This document shows, piece by piece, positions 1 through 10,018 of a DNA stretch of 64,000 nucleotides; the stretch's first letter is position 1; each line of letters begins with the position of its first letter. The notes below the pieces were generated by a model. That model did not search any database. It saw nothing but the letters and a program-made list of their open reading frames with translations, and had not been told where the DNA came from. Location of the stretch: positions 44,125-108,124 of the forward strand of contig WGLN01000015.1 of the NCBI GenBank assembly GCA_016125555.1, in the 5' to 3' direction. The DNA is from Porphyrobacter sp. (GTDB taxonomy: Bacteria; Pseudomonadota; Alphaproteobacteria; Sphingomonadales; Sphingomonadaceae). Made by a program: the position numbers and the translations under genes.

Positions 1-1
1 G

Positions 2-499
2 CAGCGCGCGGGCAAGCTGGCGTGGCCCGCCTTCGGCCTCGTCGCCGCGCCGTTCCTCGCCTTCGCGCTGATCGCCTTGCCTTCGGTCTACACGGTCAAG
101 GCAGGCGGCGGGGAGGCGAGCATCCTGTCGCCCGAGCCCTTCAGCCGCGAGGCGCTCGCCGCGGCGCGGGCCTCGGGCAAGCCGGTGTTCGTGTGGTTCA
201 CCGCCGACTGGTGCGTCACCTGCAAGGTCAACGAGAGCGTCGCGATCGAGCGCGAAAGCGTGCGCGACGCCTTCGCCAAGGCGGGGGTGGTGGCGATGGT
301 CGGCGACTGGACGGTGCGCGATCCGGAAATCACCGCCTTCCTCACCGAGCAGGGTGCCGCGGGCGTGCCGCTCTATCTGTGGTATGCGCCCGGAACGAGC
401 GCGCCGGAACGCCTGCCGCAGGTGCTTACGCCGGACCTGCTGGTTGCGCAGGCTTCCGGCAATCCTCCACCAGTTGCATCGGCAGCGGGCTCGGATTGA
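2..499 (+). CDS. dsbD: Thiol:disulfide interchange protein DsbD, C-terminal part (5' end outside window)
   Basis: The reading frame is open from the first bases of the window, so this is the 3' end of a longer gene. It starts with the end of a hydrophobic segment (FGLVAAPFLAFALIALPSVY), then gives a thioredoxin-like domain with the redox pair in FTADWCVTCKVNE. That arrangement, last membrane helix followed by a periplasmic thioredoxin fold, is typical of the DsbD gamma domain, which passes electrons from the cytoplasm to periplasmic thiol proteins. A later segment (GAAGVPLYLWY) carries the cis-proline region. A ScsB-like or other DsbD homologue is possible because the N-terminal and membrane core are not visible. 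The last 74 bases overlap the convergent lipoprotein gene. Confidence 0.85.
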   Translation, partial: QRAGKLAWPAFGLVAAPFLAFALIALPSVYTVKAGGGEASILSPEPFSREALAAARASGKPVFVWFTADWCVTCKVNESVAIERESVRDAFAKAGVVAMVGDWTVRDPEITAFLTEQGAAGVPLYLWYAPGTSAPERLPQVLTPDLLVAQASGNPPPVASAAGSD

Positions 500-986
500 G
501 CCGCACCAGACCTGCGCCCGGCACGGTGACGGTCGCCTGAAGATTGCCGCCGAGCGTGTCCCAGTCCCGCGCCGAGGCCGGAAGCGCGCCCTGCCATACC
601 AGCCGCCCGTCAACCCTGGTGGCGTCGACCGGAATGCGCGCGATCCGGCGGTTGCCTATCAGCGCCAGCAGCGCGCCCGCGCCCGCGTCGGCCGGGGCCT
701 GCCGGGTGATCGTCAGCTTCGCCCCCGGCGACCCCGCTCCCGCGCACCGGAGTGAGACCAGCACCGGCTCTCCGGGAATGCCGTAGACGATGCGGCGGGG
801 CGTGGCGCTTGCCGTCCACACCGCGCCGGTGGTGTCGGGGGAGTCGATCGGCTCGGAGGGTGCGGGCGGGGCGATGACATTTGCGGCGCGCGCGCTGCCG
901 TCGTCGGTCGGGGGCGGCTTGCAGGCGGGAAGCGCCAGCACACCCGCCAGCGCGGCTGCGGCGGCTGCGTTCCTGATCCTGATCAT
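426..986 (-). CDS. Putative lipoprotein of unknown function
   Basis: The 186-residue product begins MIRIRNAAAAAALAGVLALPAC, a signal peptide ending in a lipobox with Cys22, so it is probably a lipid-anchored envelope protein. A Pro/Ala/Ser-rich linker follows, then a compact domain of about 130 residues with the segments VLVSLRCAGAGSPGAKLTITR and GALLALIGNRRIARIPVDA. I do not recognise the family. Its 3' end runs 74 bases into the 3' end of convergent dsbD on the other strand, so the two messages are complementary there. The start is the only Met in front of the hydrophobic stretch. The call that it is a real gene rests on the signal peptide and on its span of an otherwise empty interval. Confidence 0.7.
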   Translation of the reverse strand: MIRIRNAAAAAALAGVLALPACKPPPTDDGSARAANVIAPPAPSEPIDSPDTTGAVWTASATPRRIVYGIPGEPVLVSLRCAGAGSPGAKLTITRQAPADAGAGALLALIGNRRIARIPVDATRVDGRLVWQGALPASARDWDTLGGNLQATVTVPGAGLVRLNPSPLPMQLVEDCRKPAQPAGPA

Positions 987-1120
987 GGGTTTTCTCGGGC
1001 GGTCATGTCTTGCGGGGCGACCCTATGCAGGGCGCACCCCTGCGGGTCAATCGCAAGGGCAGCGCTTTCCGGTGAGCCAGCGCAGCGGGCTGGCGAATGC
1101 ACTTTTCGCGCGGCGAAGCG

Positions 1121-3316
<2,196 letters not shown>

Positions 3317-3422
3317 GCGGAACATATGTGGCACCCATGCGTGAATGTGAAGGGCTGCCGGACGGGCCGCGATGCGCTATGCTGGCGCACCCCGGGCAGG
3401 CCCCGCACAGGAGAAACAGGCG

Positions 3423-3953
3423 ATGAAACGGATGATCATGGCGGCTGCGGCCGCGACACTGGTGGCGGGCTGTTCGGGCGGGGATGCCGATGCCGACGGC
3501 GACGGCAAGGTCAGCATGGCGGAGGCGCGCGATCAGGCGAAGGCGCAAGGCGTCATGCCCGAACCGGGGCAGTACAGGGCAACCATCACCATGACCGGGA
3601 TGGAAATCCCCGGCATGCCCGCAGGCATGGCCAACCACGGGGCGGGGGCGACCACCACCACCGAATATTGCCTCACCGAGAAGGACGTGGCCGACGGCTT
3701 CGAGGAGATGATGAAGCGCGGCCAGAACGGCGATTGCAGCTATGAGAAGTTCGCTCTCGACGACGGCAAGCTGGATGCGGTGATGGTCTGCAAGACCGAA
3801 CAGGGCGATGCGCGCATGACCATGAACGGCACCGCCACCCCGACCTCCTCGCAATTCGACGCGAGCATGAAGATGAACGTGCCCGAGATGGGCGAGGGCA
3901 CGATGAGCTTCACCGCCAAGCACGAGCGGATCGGCGACTGTCCGGCGAAATGA
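3423..3953 (+). CDS. DUF3617-type lipoprotein
   Basis: The product is 176 residues, MKRMIMAAAAATLVAGC followed by an acidic stretch (GGDADADGDGKVSMAEA), so it has a lipoprotein signal with Cys17. The body, GQYRATITMTGMEIPGMP followed by spaced cysteines (TEYCLTEKDV, GDCSYEKF, VMVCKTEQ, IGDCPAK), fits the DUF3617 family of periplasmic proteins with no established function. ATG 3423 was chosen because AGGAG lies at 3409-3413; the longer ORF from 3372 has no such site and would bury the signal peptide. It is divergent from uvrB with about 105 bases between starts. Confidence 0.8.
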   Translation: MKRMIMAAAAATLVAGCSGGDADADGDGKVSMAEARDQAKAQGVMPEPGQYRATITMTGMEIPGMPAGMANHGAGATTTTEYCLTEKDVADGFEEMMKRGQNGDCSYEKFALDDGKLDAVMVCKTEQGDARMTMNGTATPTSSQFDASMKMNVPEMGEGTMSFTAKHERIGDCPAK

Positions 3954-4024
3954 GGGGCGCTTCCGGGCGGAAGCGAATGTTACATTTCAGGGAACATTCA
4001 GCTACAATGGGGTTTCAGTGACAT

Positions 4025-4846
4025 ATGACCCCATCGCGCCTCTCCTCTGACATCGCCCGCATCCCGGCGCAGTTCGCAGCCGCCGGCGCGGGTGCGCGTC
4101 AGGCCTACGAGGCGAGCGAATTCGCCCGCCGCGTGGCGCTGGCGCGCGAGGTCTGCCCCGAAGAGCACGAGGCGGGCAAGCCGCGGCTGGTGCGCCTGCT
4201 CGGCGAGCTCGAGTTCCTGTTCGAGCCGGTCCGCCGCCGCACCCGCAAGCTCGACATCGCGATTACCGCCAACCCGCAGATGGTGATGCTGCTGCCCGGC
4301 TTTGCCGCCCACCCGGTGCGGATGCGCTATCTCGCGCGCCAGCTCGAGGCGGCGGGTCACCGCACCAAGCGCTGGGGCCTCGGCTTCAACTGGGGGCCGG
4401 ACGAGGCCCGCTTCGAACAGCTCGAGGCCCGGCTCGAGGAGCTTCACGCGCGCCACGGGCGCAAGGTGGTGCTGGTCGGCTGGAGCCTCGGGGGGCTGTT
4501 CGCGCGCGAGATCGCCAAGCGCCGGCCCGAGATGGTGGCCAAGGTCATCACCATGGGATCGCCCTTTTCCGGTTCGCTGCGCGCCAACAACGTGTGGCGG
4601 GCCTATCAGTTCATCACCGGCCATTCGGTCGACGCCCCGCCGATCGACGCCGATCTCCCCGCCAAGCCGCCGGTCGAGACGGTCGCCTTGTGGAGCGCCA
4701 ACGACGGCGCGATCGCACCGCGCTGCGCCGCCGGCCGCCCGGGCGAACGCGACCGGGCAATCGCGCTGCGCTGCACCCACATGGGCTTCACCTACGATCC
4801 GCAGGTGATCCACACCGTGCTCGAAGAGCTCGAAGCGACCCGCTGA
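4025..4846 (+). CDS. Alpha/beta hydrolase, lipase/esterase-like
   Basis: The 273-residue product has a predicted nucleophile elbow, VLVGWSLGGLFARE, with the Ser near residue 154 in a GxSxG context, and a strand-turn MVMLLPGFAAHP that would supply the oxyanion hole. No signal peptide is evident, so it should be cytoplasmic. The region GWGLGFNWGPDEARFEQLEARL and the late His in CTHMGFTYDPQVIHTV are consistent with the rest of an alpha/beta fold. Sphingomonad relatives are usually annotated only as alpha/beta hydrolases, and the substrate cannot be read from the sequence. It precedes the Anbu cluster on the same strand, but 106 bases with a CG tract separate them, so it is probably its own unit. 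Confidence 0.75.
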   Translation: MTPSRLSSDIARIPAQFAAAGAGARQAYEASEFARRVALAREVCPEEHEAGKPRLVRLLGELEFLFEPVRRRTRKLDIAITANPQMVMLLPGFAAHPVRMRYLARQLEAAGHRTKRWGLGFNWGPDEARFEQLEARLEELHARHGRKVVLVGWSLGGLFAREIAKRRPEMVAKVITMGSPFSGSLRANNVWRAYQFITGHSVDAPPIDADLPAKPPVETVALWSANDGAIAPRCAAGRPGERDRAIALRCTHMGFTYDPQVIHTVLEELEATR

Positions 4847-4952
4847 CCGGCCGCGCGCGCGCGCGGCAATCGCGGTTTTCGGCACAGGCGCTTTCCTTTT
4901 GCGAAAGCCCCGTTAGGTTGCTGCATTGCACCCAAACCTATTGCAGGGGTCG

Positions 4953-6383
4953 ATGAACGACGACGGCGGAACTTTCGACGAGATGTTCGACGGCAGCGGA
5001 CAGACCCGGCCCGCCTATGCCGAATACTGCCGCTGGTTCGACGAGCAGCCGGGCGAGGTCCTGAAGCGCAAGAACCGCGAGGCCGACGACACCTTCCGCC
5101 GCACCGGCATCACCTTCAACGTCTATGGCGAGAACGAGGCCGAGGAACGCCTGATCCCCTTCGACATGGTGCCCCGGATCATCACCGCGGCCGAATGGCG
5201 CCGGCTGTCGCGCGGGATCGAGCAGCGCGTGCGGGCGCTCAATTCCTTCCTCTACGATCTCTACCACCGGCAGGAGATCGTGCGCGCGGGGCGCCTGCCC
5301 GAACGCCTGCTGCGCGCCAATGATGCCTGGCTCGCCAACATGGTCGGCTTCACCCCGCCGGGCGGCATCTACACCCACATTGTCGGCATCGACCTTGTGC
5401 GCACCGGTCCGGACGAATTCTTCGTGCTGGAAGACAACGCGCGCACGCCCTCGGGGGTCTCCTACATGCTGGAGAACCGCGAGACGATGATGGCGATGTT
5501 CCCCGACCTGTTCAGCCGGGTGGGGGTGGAAAGCGTCTCCAACTACCCTCGCCGCCTCGCGCGCAGCCTCGCCGCCTGCGTCCCGCCGGCCTTCCGCGGT
5601 GGCCGCGCCACGGTCGCGGTGCTGACGCCGGGGATCTACAATTCCGCCTATTTCGAACACGCCTTCCTCGCCGACCAGATGGGCGCCGAGCTGGTCGAGG
5701 GCAGCGACCTGCGCGTGGTCGAGGACCGGGTGCAGATGCGCACCACCCGCGGCTACAAGCCGATCGACGTGCTCTATCGCCGGGTCGACGACGAGTTCCT
5801 CGATCCGCTCACCTTCAACCCGGATTCGGTGCTCGGCGTGCCGGGGATCATGGACGTCTACCGCGCCGGCGGCATCACCATCGCCAACGCGCCGGGCACC
5901 GGGGTCGCCGACGACAAGGCGATCTATTCCTTCATGCCCGAGATCGTCGAGTTCTACACCGGCGAGAAGCCGCTGCTGCCCAACGTCCAGACCTGGCGCT
6001 GCGCCGATCCGGACAGCCTCGCCTATGTGCTCGACAATCTCGCCGAGCTGGTGGTCAAGGAGGTGCACGGTTCGGGCGGCTACGGGATGCTGATCGGGCC
6101 GACCGCCAGCCGGAAAGAGATCAAGGCGTTCCGCGAGAAGCTGGAGGCGCGGCCCGAGAACTACATTGCCCAGCCCACGCTCGCGCTGTCGACTTGCCCG
6201 ATCTATACCCGCGCAGGTCTCGCGCCGCGCCATGTCGACTTGAGGCCCTTCGTGCTGGTCAGCCCCGAAGGGATCGACATCACGCCCGGCGGGCTGACCC
6301 GCGTGGCGCTCAAGAAGGGTTCGCTGGTGGTCAATTCCTCGCAAGGGGGCGGCACCAAGGACACCTGGGTGCTCAAGGACTAG
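4953..6383 (+). CDS. Circularly permuted ATP-grasp protein (COG2308 type), first gene of the Anbu cluster
   Basis: The product is 476 residues from MNDDGG; this ATG is preceded by AGGGG, unlike the upstream in-frame Met at 4926. It contains the COG2308 hallmarks: the N-terminal DEMFDGSGQTRPAYAEYCRWFD, the middle DLVRTGPDEFFVLEDNARTPSGVSYMLENR, and the late VVKEVHGSGGYGMLIGP and GGLTRVALKKGSLVVNSSQGGGTKDTWVL. Members of this family are circularly permuted ATP-grasp enzymes, proposed to form amide or peptide bonds. The next genes are alpha-E, transglutaminase-like and Anbu, the neighbourhood described for this family by comparative genomics. The substrate is unknown. The spacing to the next gene is 18 bases, so they are probably cotranscribed. 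Confidence 0.93.
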   Translation: MNDDGGTFDEMFDGSGQTRPAYAEYCRWFDEQPGEVLKRKNREADDTFRRTGITFNVYGENEAEERLIPFDMVPRIITAAEWRRLSRGIEQRVRALNSFLYDLYHRQEIVRAGRLPERLLRANDAWLANMVGFTPPGGIYTHIVGIDLVRTGPDEFFVLEDNARTPSGVSYMLENRETMMAMFPDLFSRVGVESVSNYPRRLARSLAACVPPAFRGGRATVAVLTPGIYNSAYFEHAFLADQMGAELVEGSDLRVVEDRVQMRTTRGYKPIDVLYRRVDDEFLDPLTFNPDSVLGVPGIMDVYRAGGITIANAPGTGVADDKAIYSFMPEIVEFYTGEKPLLPNVQTWRCADPDSLAYVLDNLAELVVKEVHGSGGYGMLIGPTASRKEIKAFREKLEARPENYIAQPTLALSTCPIYTRAGLAPRHVDLRPFVLVSPEGIDITPGGLTRVALKKGSLVVNSSQGGGTKDTWVLKD

Positions 6384-6401
6384 CATGGAGAGAGACGCAC
6401 C

Positions 6402-7346
6402 ATGCTAGGCCGCACCGCCAACGGGCTGTTCTGGATGTTCCGCTATCTCGAGCGGGCCGAGAACACCGCGCGCCTGCTCGAGGCGGCGCTGCGCATGGCG
6501 CTGACCCGCGACATCGTCGCTGCCGAGGCGGAATGGCGCTCGGTCATCGCCACGCTCGGGCTGCAGCAGGCCTACGAGGCGGCGAACGAGGGCTATGACG
6601 GGCTGTCCGTCTGGAACTTCGTGCTGCGCGGACCCTCGAACCCCGGCAACGTCCGCGCGATGTTCGGCGCGGTGCGGAGCAATGCGCGGATGGCCCGCAT
6701 CAACATCTCCTCGGACGTGTGGGAGGCGGTCAACGACAACTGGATGAAGCTCGACAAGCTGCTCGCGCGCCCCGTCGGCCAGACGGCGGTGGGCGAGGTG
6801 CTCGGCGCGATCCGGCGGGCGGGCACGCAGGTGCACGGCGCCTTCGACGGGTCGATGCTGCGCGACGAGGGTTTCCACTTCGCCCGCGCGGGCACCTTCA
6901 TCGAGCGCGCCGATTCCACCGCGCGCATTCTCGACATGAAGTATTTCCTGCTGCTGCCCTCGCTATCCTATGTCGGGTCGAGCCTCGATACCGGGCAGTG
7001 GGAACAGGTGCTGCGCTCGGTCGCGGGGGCGCGGGTCTATTCCTGGCTCAATGCCGGACAGATCGAGGCGCGCGGGATCGTCGACTTCCTGGTGCTCGAC
7101 GACCGCTTCCCGAGGAGCCTCGCCTTTTGCCGGGGCGCGCTGCGCGAGTGCCTCGGTGCGCTCGCGCGTGCGCACGGGGTGGAGGGCGGCTGCCACGCGC
7201 TGATGCGCGATGCCGACACCCGCATCAGCCACCTCAGCGTCGACCAGATCTTCGACCAGGGGCTGCACGAATTCCTCGTCGATTTCCTCGCCCGCAACGC
7301 CGCCATATCCCGGGCGATCGCCGAGGATTACCGGTTCCACGCATGA
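6402..7346 (+). CDS. Alpha-E domain protein of the Anbu cluster
   Basis: This 314-residue, largely helical protein opens with MLGRTANGLFWMFRYLERAENTARLLEA, the typical start of the alpha-E (DUF403) family, and continues with ARAGTFIERADSTARILDMKYFLLLP, a second signature stretch with conserved acidic and basic residues. The family has no proven biochemical activity; it travels with the circularly permuted ATP-grasp enzyme and is thought to act with it. Here it lies 18 bases after that gene and 10 bases before the transglutaminase gene, so the three are very likely one transcript. Confidence 0.93.
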   Translation: MLGRTANGLFWMFRYLERAENTARLLEAALRMALTRDIVAAEAEWRSVIATLGLQQAYEAANEGYDGLSVWNFVLRGPSNPGNVRAMFGAVRSNARMARINISSDVWEAVNDNWMKLDKLLARPVGQTAVGEVLGAIRRAGTQVHGAFDGSMLRDEGFHFARAGTFIERADSTARILDMKYFLLLPSLSYVGSSLDTGQWEQVLRSVAGARVYSWLNAGQIEARGIVDFLVLDDRFPRSLAFCRGALRECLGALARAHGVEGGCHALMRDADTRISHLSVDQIFDQGLHEFLVDFLARNAAISRAIAEDYRFHA

Positions 7347-7356
7347 GGACGCCCGC

Positions 7357-8217
7357 ATGAGCACCATGACCCTCTCGATCCGGCACACCACGCATTACGC
7401 CTTCGCCGAGCCGGTCATGCACGCGCTCCAGCGGTTGCGGCTGACCCCCAAGGAGACCCAGGGCCAGCGCATCGTCGAATGGCGGATGCTCTACGAGAAT
7501 GCCCGCCCCGAGCTCGCCTATGACGACCAGCATTTCAACCACGTCACCCTGATCGGGGTCGAACCCGGCGCGCGCGAGGTGACGGTGACCTGCGAGGGGT
7601 TGGTCGAGACCGAGGACAACAGCGGCGTGATCGGCCGCCATTCGGGCCACCTGCCGCTGTGGAGCTTCCTGCGCCAGACCCCGCTCACCCGCCCGGGGCC
7701 GAAACTGCGCGCGCTGGTGCGCGAATTGGGCACGCCCGCCGGCGATGCGCCGCTCGATTTCCTCCACGCGCTCTCCGCGCTGATCCGCGAGCGCGTCAGC
7801 TACGAGACCGGGCGCACCCACGCTGCCACCACCGCCGAGGAAGCGGTCGGCGACGGGGTGGGGGTGTGCCAGGACCACGCGCACGTCTTCATCGGCGCGG
7901 CGCGCGCCAGCGGGGTGCCGGCGCGCTATGTCAGCGGCTACCTGATGATGGACGACCGGATCGATCAGGAGGCCACCCACGCCTGGGCCGAGGCCCATGT
8001 CGAGGGGCTCGGCTGGGTCGGCTTCGATGTCTCCAACGGCATCAGCCCCGACCCGCGCTACGTCCGCGTGGCGACGGGGAGCGACTATCGCGACGCCGCG
8101 CCGGTGACGGGAATCAGCTTCGGCGCGACCGAACAGATGCTCAAGGTCGATGTCGCGGTCGCCGCGCAGTCTCCCGCCGCCTCACAGGCACAGTCGCAGG
8201 ACGGGTCGAACCAGTAG
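7357..8217 (+). CDS. Transglutaminase-like cysteine protease family protein of the Anbu cluster
   Basis: The product is 286 residues, starting MSTMTLSIRHTTHYAFAEPV, which is the N-terminal beta domain usual for this family. The catalytic triad can be read: Cys in GDGVGVCQDHAHVFIGAARASGVPARYVSGY, His in ATHAWAEAHVEGLGWVGFD, and Asp in the VGFDVSNG segment. There is no signal peptide, so the enzyme should be cytoplasmic, with peptidase, amidase or transglutaminase-type chemistry on an unknown substrate. ATG 7357 was preferred over the upstream Met at 7210, which lies inside the alpha-E gene. The tail is Ala/Ser/Gln rich (SPAASQAQSQDGSNQ). Confidence 0.92.
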   Translation: MSTMTLSIRHTTHYAFAEPVMHALQRLRLTPKETQGQRIVEWRMLYENARPELAYDDQHFNHVTLIGVEPGAREVTVTCEGLVETEDNSGVIGRHSGHLPLWSFLRQTPLTRPGPKLRALVRELGTPAGDAPLDFLHALSALIRERVSYETGRTHAATTAEEAVGDGVGVCQDHAHVFIGAARASGVPARYVSGYLMMDDRIDQEATHAWAEAHVEGLGWVGFDVSNGISPDPRYVRVATGSDYRDAAPVTGISFGATEQMLKVDVAVAAQSPAASQAQSQDGSNQ

Positions 8218-8308
8218 GGCTGCGGGCCGCGCCTGCGGCTTTGCGCTGCTGTGCCGATTGGGCTAGGGCGGCGCGCCGGTCCGGGCAGCGCCGAGAAAAG
8301 GAAACCAC

Positions 8309-9055
8309 ATGACCTATTGCGTTGGCATGGTGCTCGAGAAAGGCCTCGTGCTGATGAGCGACACCCGCACCAATTCGGGCGTCGACAATATCTCGACCTT
8401 CCGCAAGCTGTTCCACTGGCAGGTGCCGGGCGAGCGGATGATCGCGGTGATGACCGCAGGCAATCTTGCCACCACCCAGGCGGTGATCAGCCAGCTTGAG
8501 GAGCGCACCGCGGTGCCCTCCGAGCGCGACAACACGCTGCTCAAGGGACCGACCATGTTCCAGGTCGCGACCGAGATCGGCCGGCTGCTGCGCCACACCA
8601 TCGAGGACGTGCAACGCGCCAACGGCGACAGCGGGAAGGGCCGCTTCACCGCCACCATGATCCTCGCCGGACAGATCGCGGGGATGCAGCCGCGCCTGTT
8701 CATGATCTACCCCGAAGGCAATTTCATCGAGGCCAGCTGGGACACGCCCTTCTTCCAGATCGGCGAGACCAAGTATGGCCGCCCGATCCTGATCCGCGGC
8801 TACGAACCAGACATGAGCTTCGAGGACGCGGTCAAGCTGTTGATGGTGAGCTTCGATTCGACCCTCAAGGCGAACCTCTCGGTAGGGCTGCCGCTCGACC
8901 TGCTGGTGATCGGGAAGGACGAATTCGCGGCGACGCATGAACACCGCGTGACCGCCGAGGACCCCTATTTTGCAACGATTTCGTCAAGCTGGGGCGATGC
9001 GCTGCGTTCGGCCTTCCATTCGCTGCCGTCTTACAGCTTTACGGACGGGGACTGA
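8309..9055 (+). CDS. anbu: Anbu, proteasome-related Ntn-type peptidase
   Basis: The 248-residue product starts MTYCVGMVLEKGLVLMSDTRTNSGVDNISTF. After Met removal Thr would be the N-terminal nucleophile, as in the 20S proteasome beta subunit and HslV; GLVLMSDTRTN and the following Lys region match that fold, and MIAVMTAGNLATTQAV is the usual continuation in Anbu. Anbu (ancestral beta subunit) proteins form self-assembled rings or open spirals, and their substrates are not established. It follows the transglutaminase gene by 91 bases with its own AAAGGAAA ribosome site. No unfoldase ATPase gene lies nearby, which is normal for Anbu clusters. Confidence 0.94.
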   Translation: MTYCVGMVLEKGLVLMSDTRTNSGVDNISTFRKLFHWQVPGERMIAVMTAGNLATTQAVISQLEERTAVPSERDNTLLKGPTMFQVATEIGRLLRHTIEDVQRANGDSGKGRFTATMILAGQIAGMQPRLFMIYPEGNFIEASWDTPFFQIGETKYGRPILIRGYEPDMSFEDAVKLLMVSFDSTLKANLSVGLPLDLLVIGKDEFAATHEHRVTAEDPYFATISSSWGDALRSAFHSLPSYSFTDGD

Positions 9056-9084
9056 ATCCAGGCGAAATCTAGGTTCGTTTCGGA

Positions 9085-9107
9085 CTGATTTAAGTTAGAG
9101 AAATCAG
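9085..9107. repeat. Inverted repeat between anbu and the LuxR-type regulator gene
   Basis: CTGATTT and AAATCAG form perfect 7-base arms around a 9-base spacer, in an AT-rich patch 30 bases after the anbu stop and 90 bases before the regulator start. It could be a weak terminator stem (followed by GGATTTTG) or an operator of the regulator gene. The sequence alone does not decide. Confidence 0.45.
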
Positions 9108-9196
9108 GATTTTGAGAGCCATGCGATAGGGTAAACGCTCCGGATCGGCGCCGACCCTGCGTGAATTGCGTAAGGGGCTGGCGCAGTCATCCTCGC

Positions 9197-9817
9197 ATGA
9201 CACGCAAAGCCTCCCTCCACTTCATCGATTCGTGCAGCCGCCAGCGTGCCGAACTGGCGCGCGTCGGATTTGCCTTGGGCCACCATTGCGAGGTCTACGG
9301 AGACCTTTCGGAGCTGTCGGTTCACCCGCCGCGCGAAGGGATCATCGTCGCCCGCGATACCGCGGAAGAGGGTGGGGTGGGGATGATCCTCGACCGGCTC
9401 GGGCGCCTCGGGATCTGGCTTCCCCTGATCGCGGTCGAAGTCCAACCGCGTCCAAACCGCATCGTCGAGGCGATCAAGGCCGGGGCCCTCGATTACCTCG
9501 CCCTGCCGCTCGATCCCGAACGGTTCACCCGCTGCCTCATGCGCATCGACAAGGAGGCCGAGCAGTTCGGCGCCGCCCGCCGCCGCATGATCGAGGCGCG
9601 CGACCGCATCTCGACACTCTCGGCGCGCGAGCGCGAGGTGCTCGACTGGCTGGCCGAAGGCAGCAGCAACAAGGCGATCGCACGCGAACTCGACATCAGC
9701 CCGCGCACGGTCGAAATCCACCGCGCCAACATGATGAACAAGCTCGGAGCGCGGCATGCCGCCGAAGCCGTGCGGCTGCGGCTCGAAGCCAAGCTCGAAC
9801 CGAAATTGCGGGCCTGA
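9197..9817 (+). CDS. LuxR/FixJ-family transcription regulator with degenerate receiver domain
   Basis: The 206-residue protein has a C-terminal LuxR-type helix-turn-helix (about 137-195: LSAREREVLDWLAEGSSNKAIARELDISPRTVEIHRANMMNKLG is the classical pattern). The N-terminal ~115 residues have FixJ-like receiver length and the helix/strand segment AIKAGALDYLALPLD. However, the acidic pocket reads HFIDSCSR instead of VDDD, the segment that normally carries the phosphoacceptor reads GIIVARDTAEEGG, the conserved Thr position reads IAVEV, and the invariant Lys of the xKP motif is Leu (ALPL). It is therefore likely a pseudo-receiver not controlled by ordinary phosphorylation. ATG 9197 fits the receiver start but lacks a clear ribosome site; the ORF opens at 9161. 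Confidence 0.85.
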   Translation: MTRKASLHFIDSCSRQRAELARVGFALGHHCEVYGDLSELSVHPPREGIIVARDTAEEGGVGMILDRLGRLGIWLPLIAVEVQPRPNRIVEAIKAGALDYLALPLDPERFTRCLMRIDKEAEQFGAARRRMIEARDRISTLSAREREVLDWLAEGSSNKAIARELDISPRTVEIHRANMMNKLGARHAAEAVRLRLEAKLEPKLRA

Positions 9818-10018
9818 ACGCCTTCGGGCTTGCCAGGCACCCGCACAGGCCTTGCCCGCTCACCGCGCCACGACCTCCGGCGTCGCGGGCCGACATCGGG
9901 CCGGTACCCCCGGGCGGCTCCGGCGCTGCTGTCCCACTGCGTCGGGGTCGCCGAACCTTCACCAGCAGGATGGCCGATGCACCCGCCGGCGGCTCTGCGC
10001 AGCAATCGACCCGGCGGC

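Noticed and set aside
4938-6386. 482-residue reverse ORF
   Set aside because: It is complementary to the ATP-grasp gene, which has clear family motifs; the reverse product has none.
9818-10018. Gene or RNA in the space between the regulator and the extensin-like gene
   Set aside because: Only generic GC-rich sequence is visible; no ribosome site, frame or fold could be supported.
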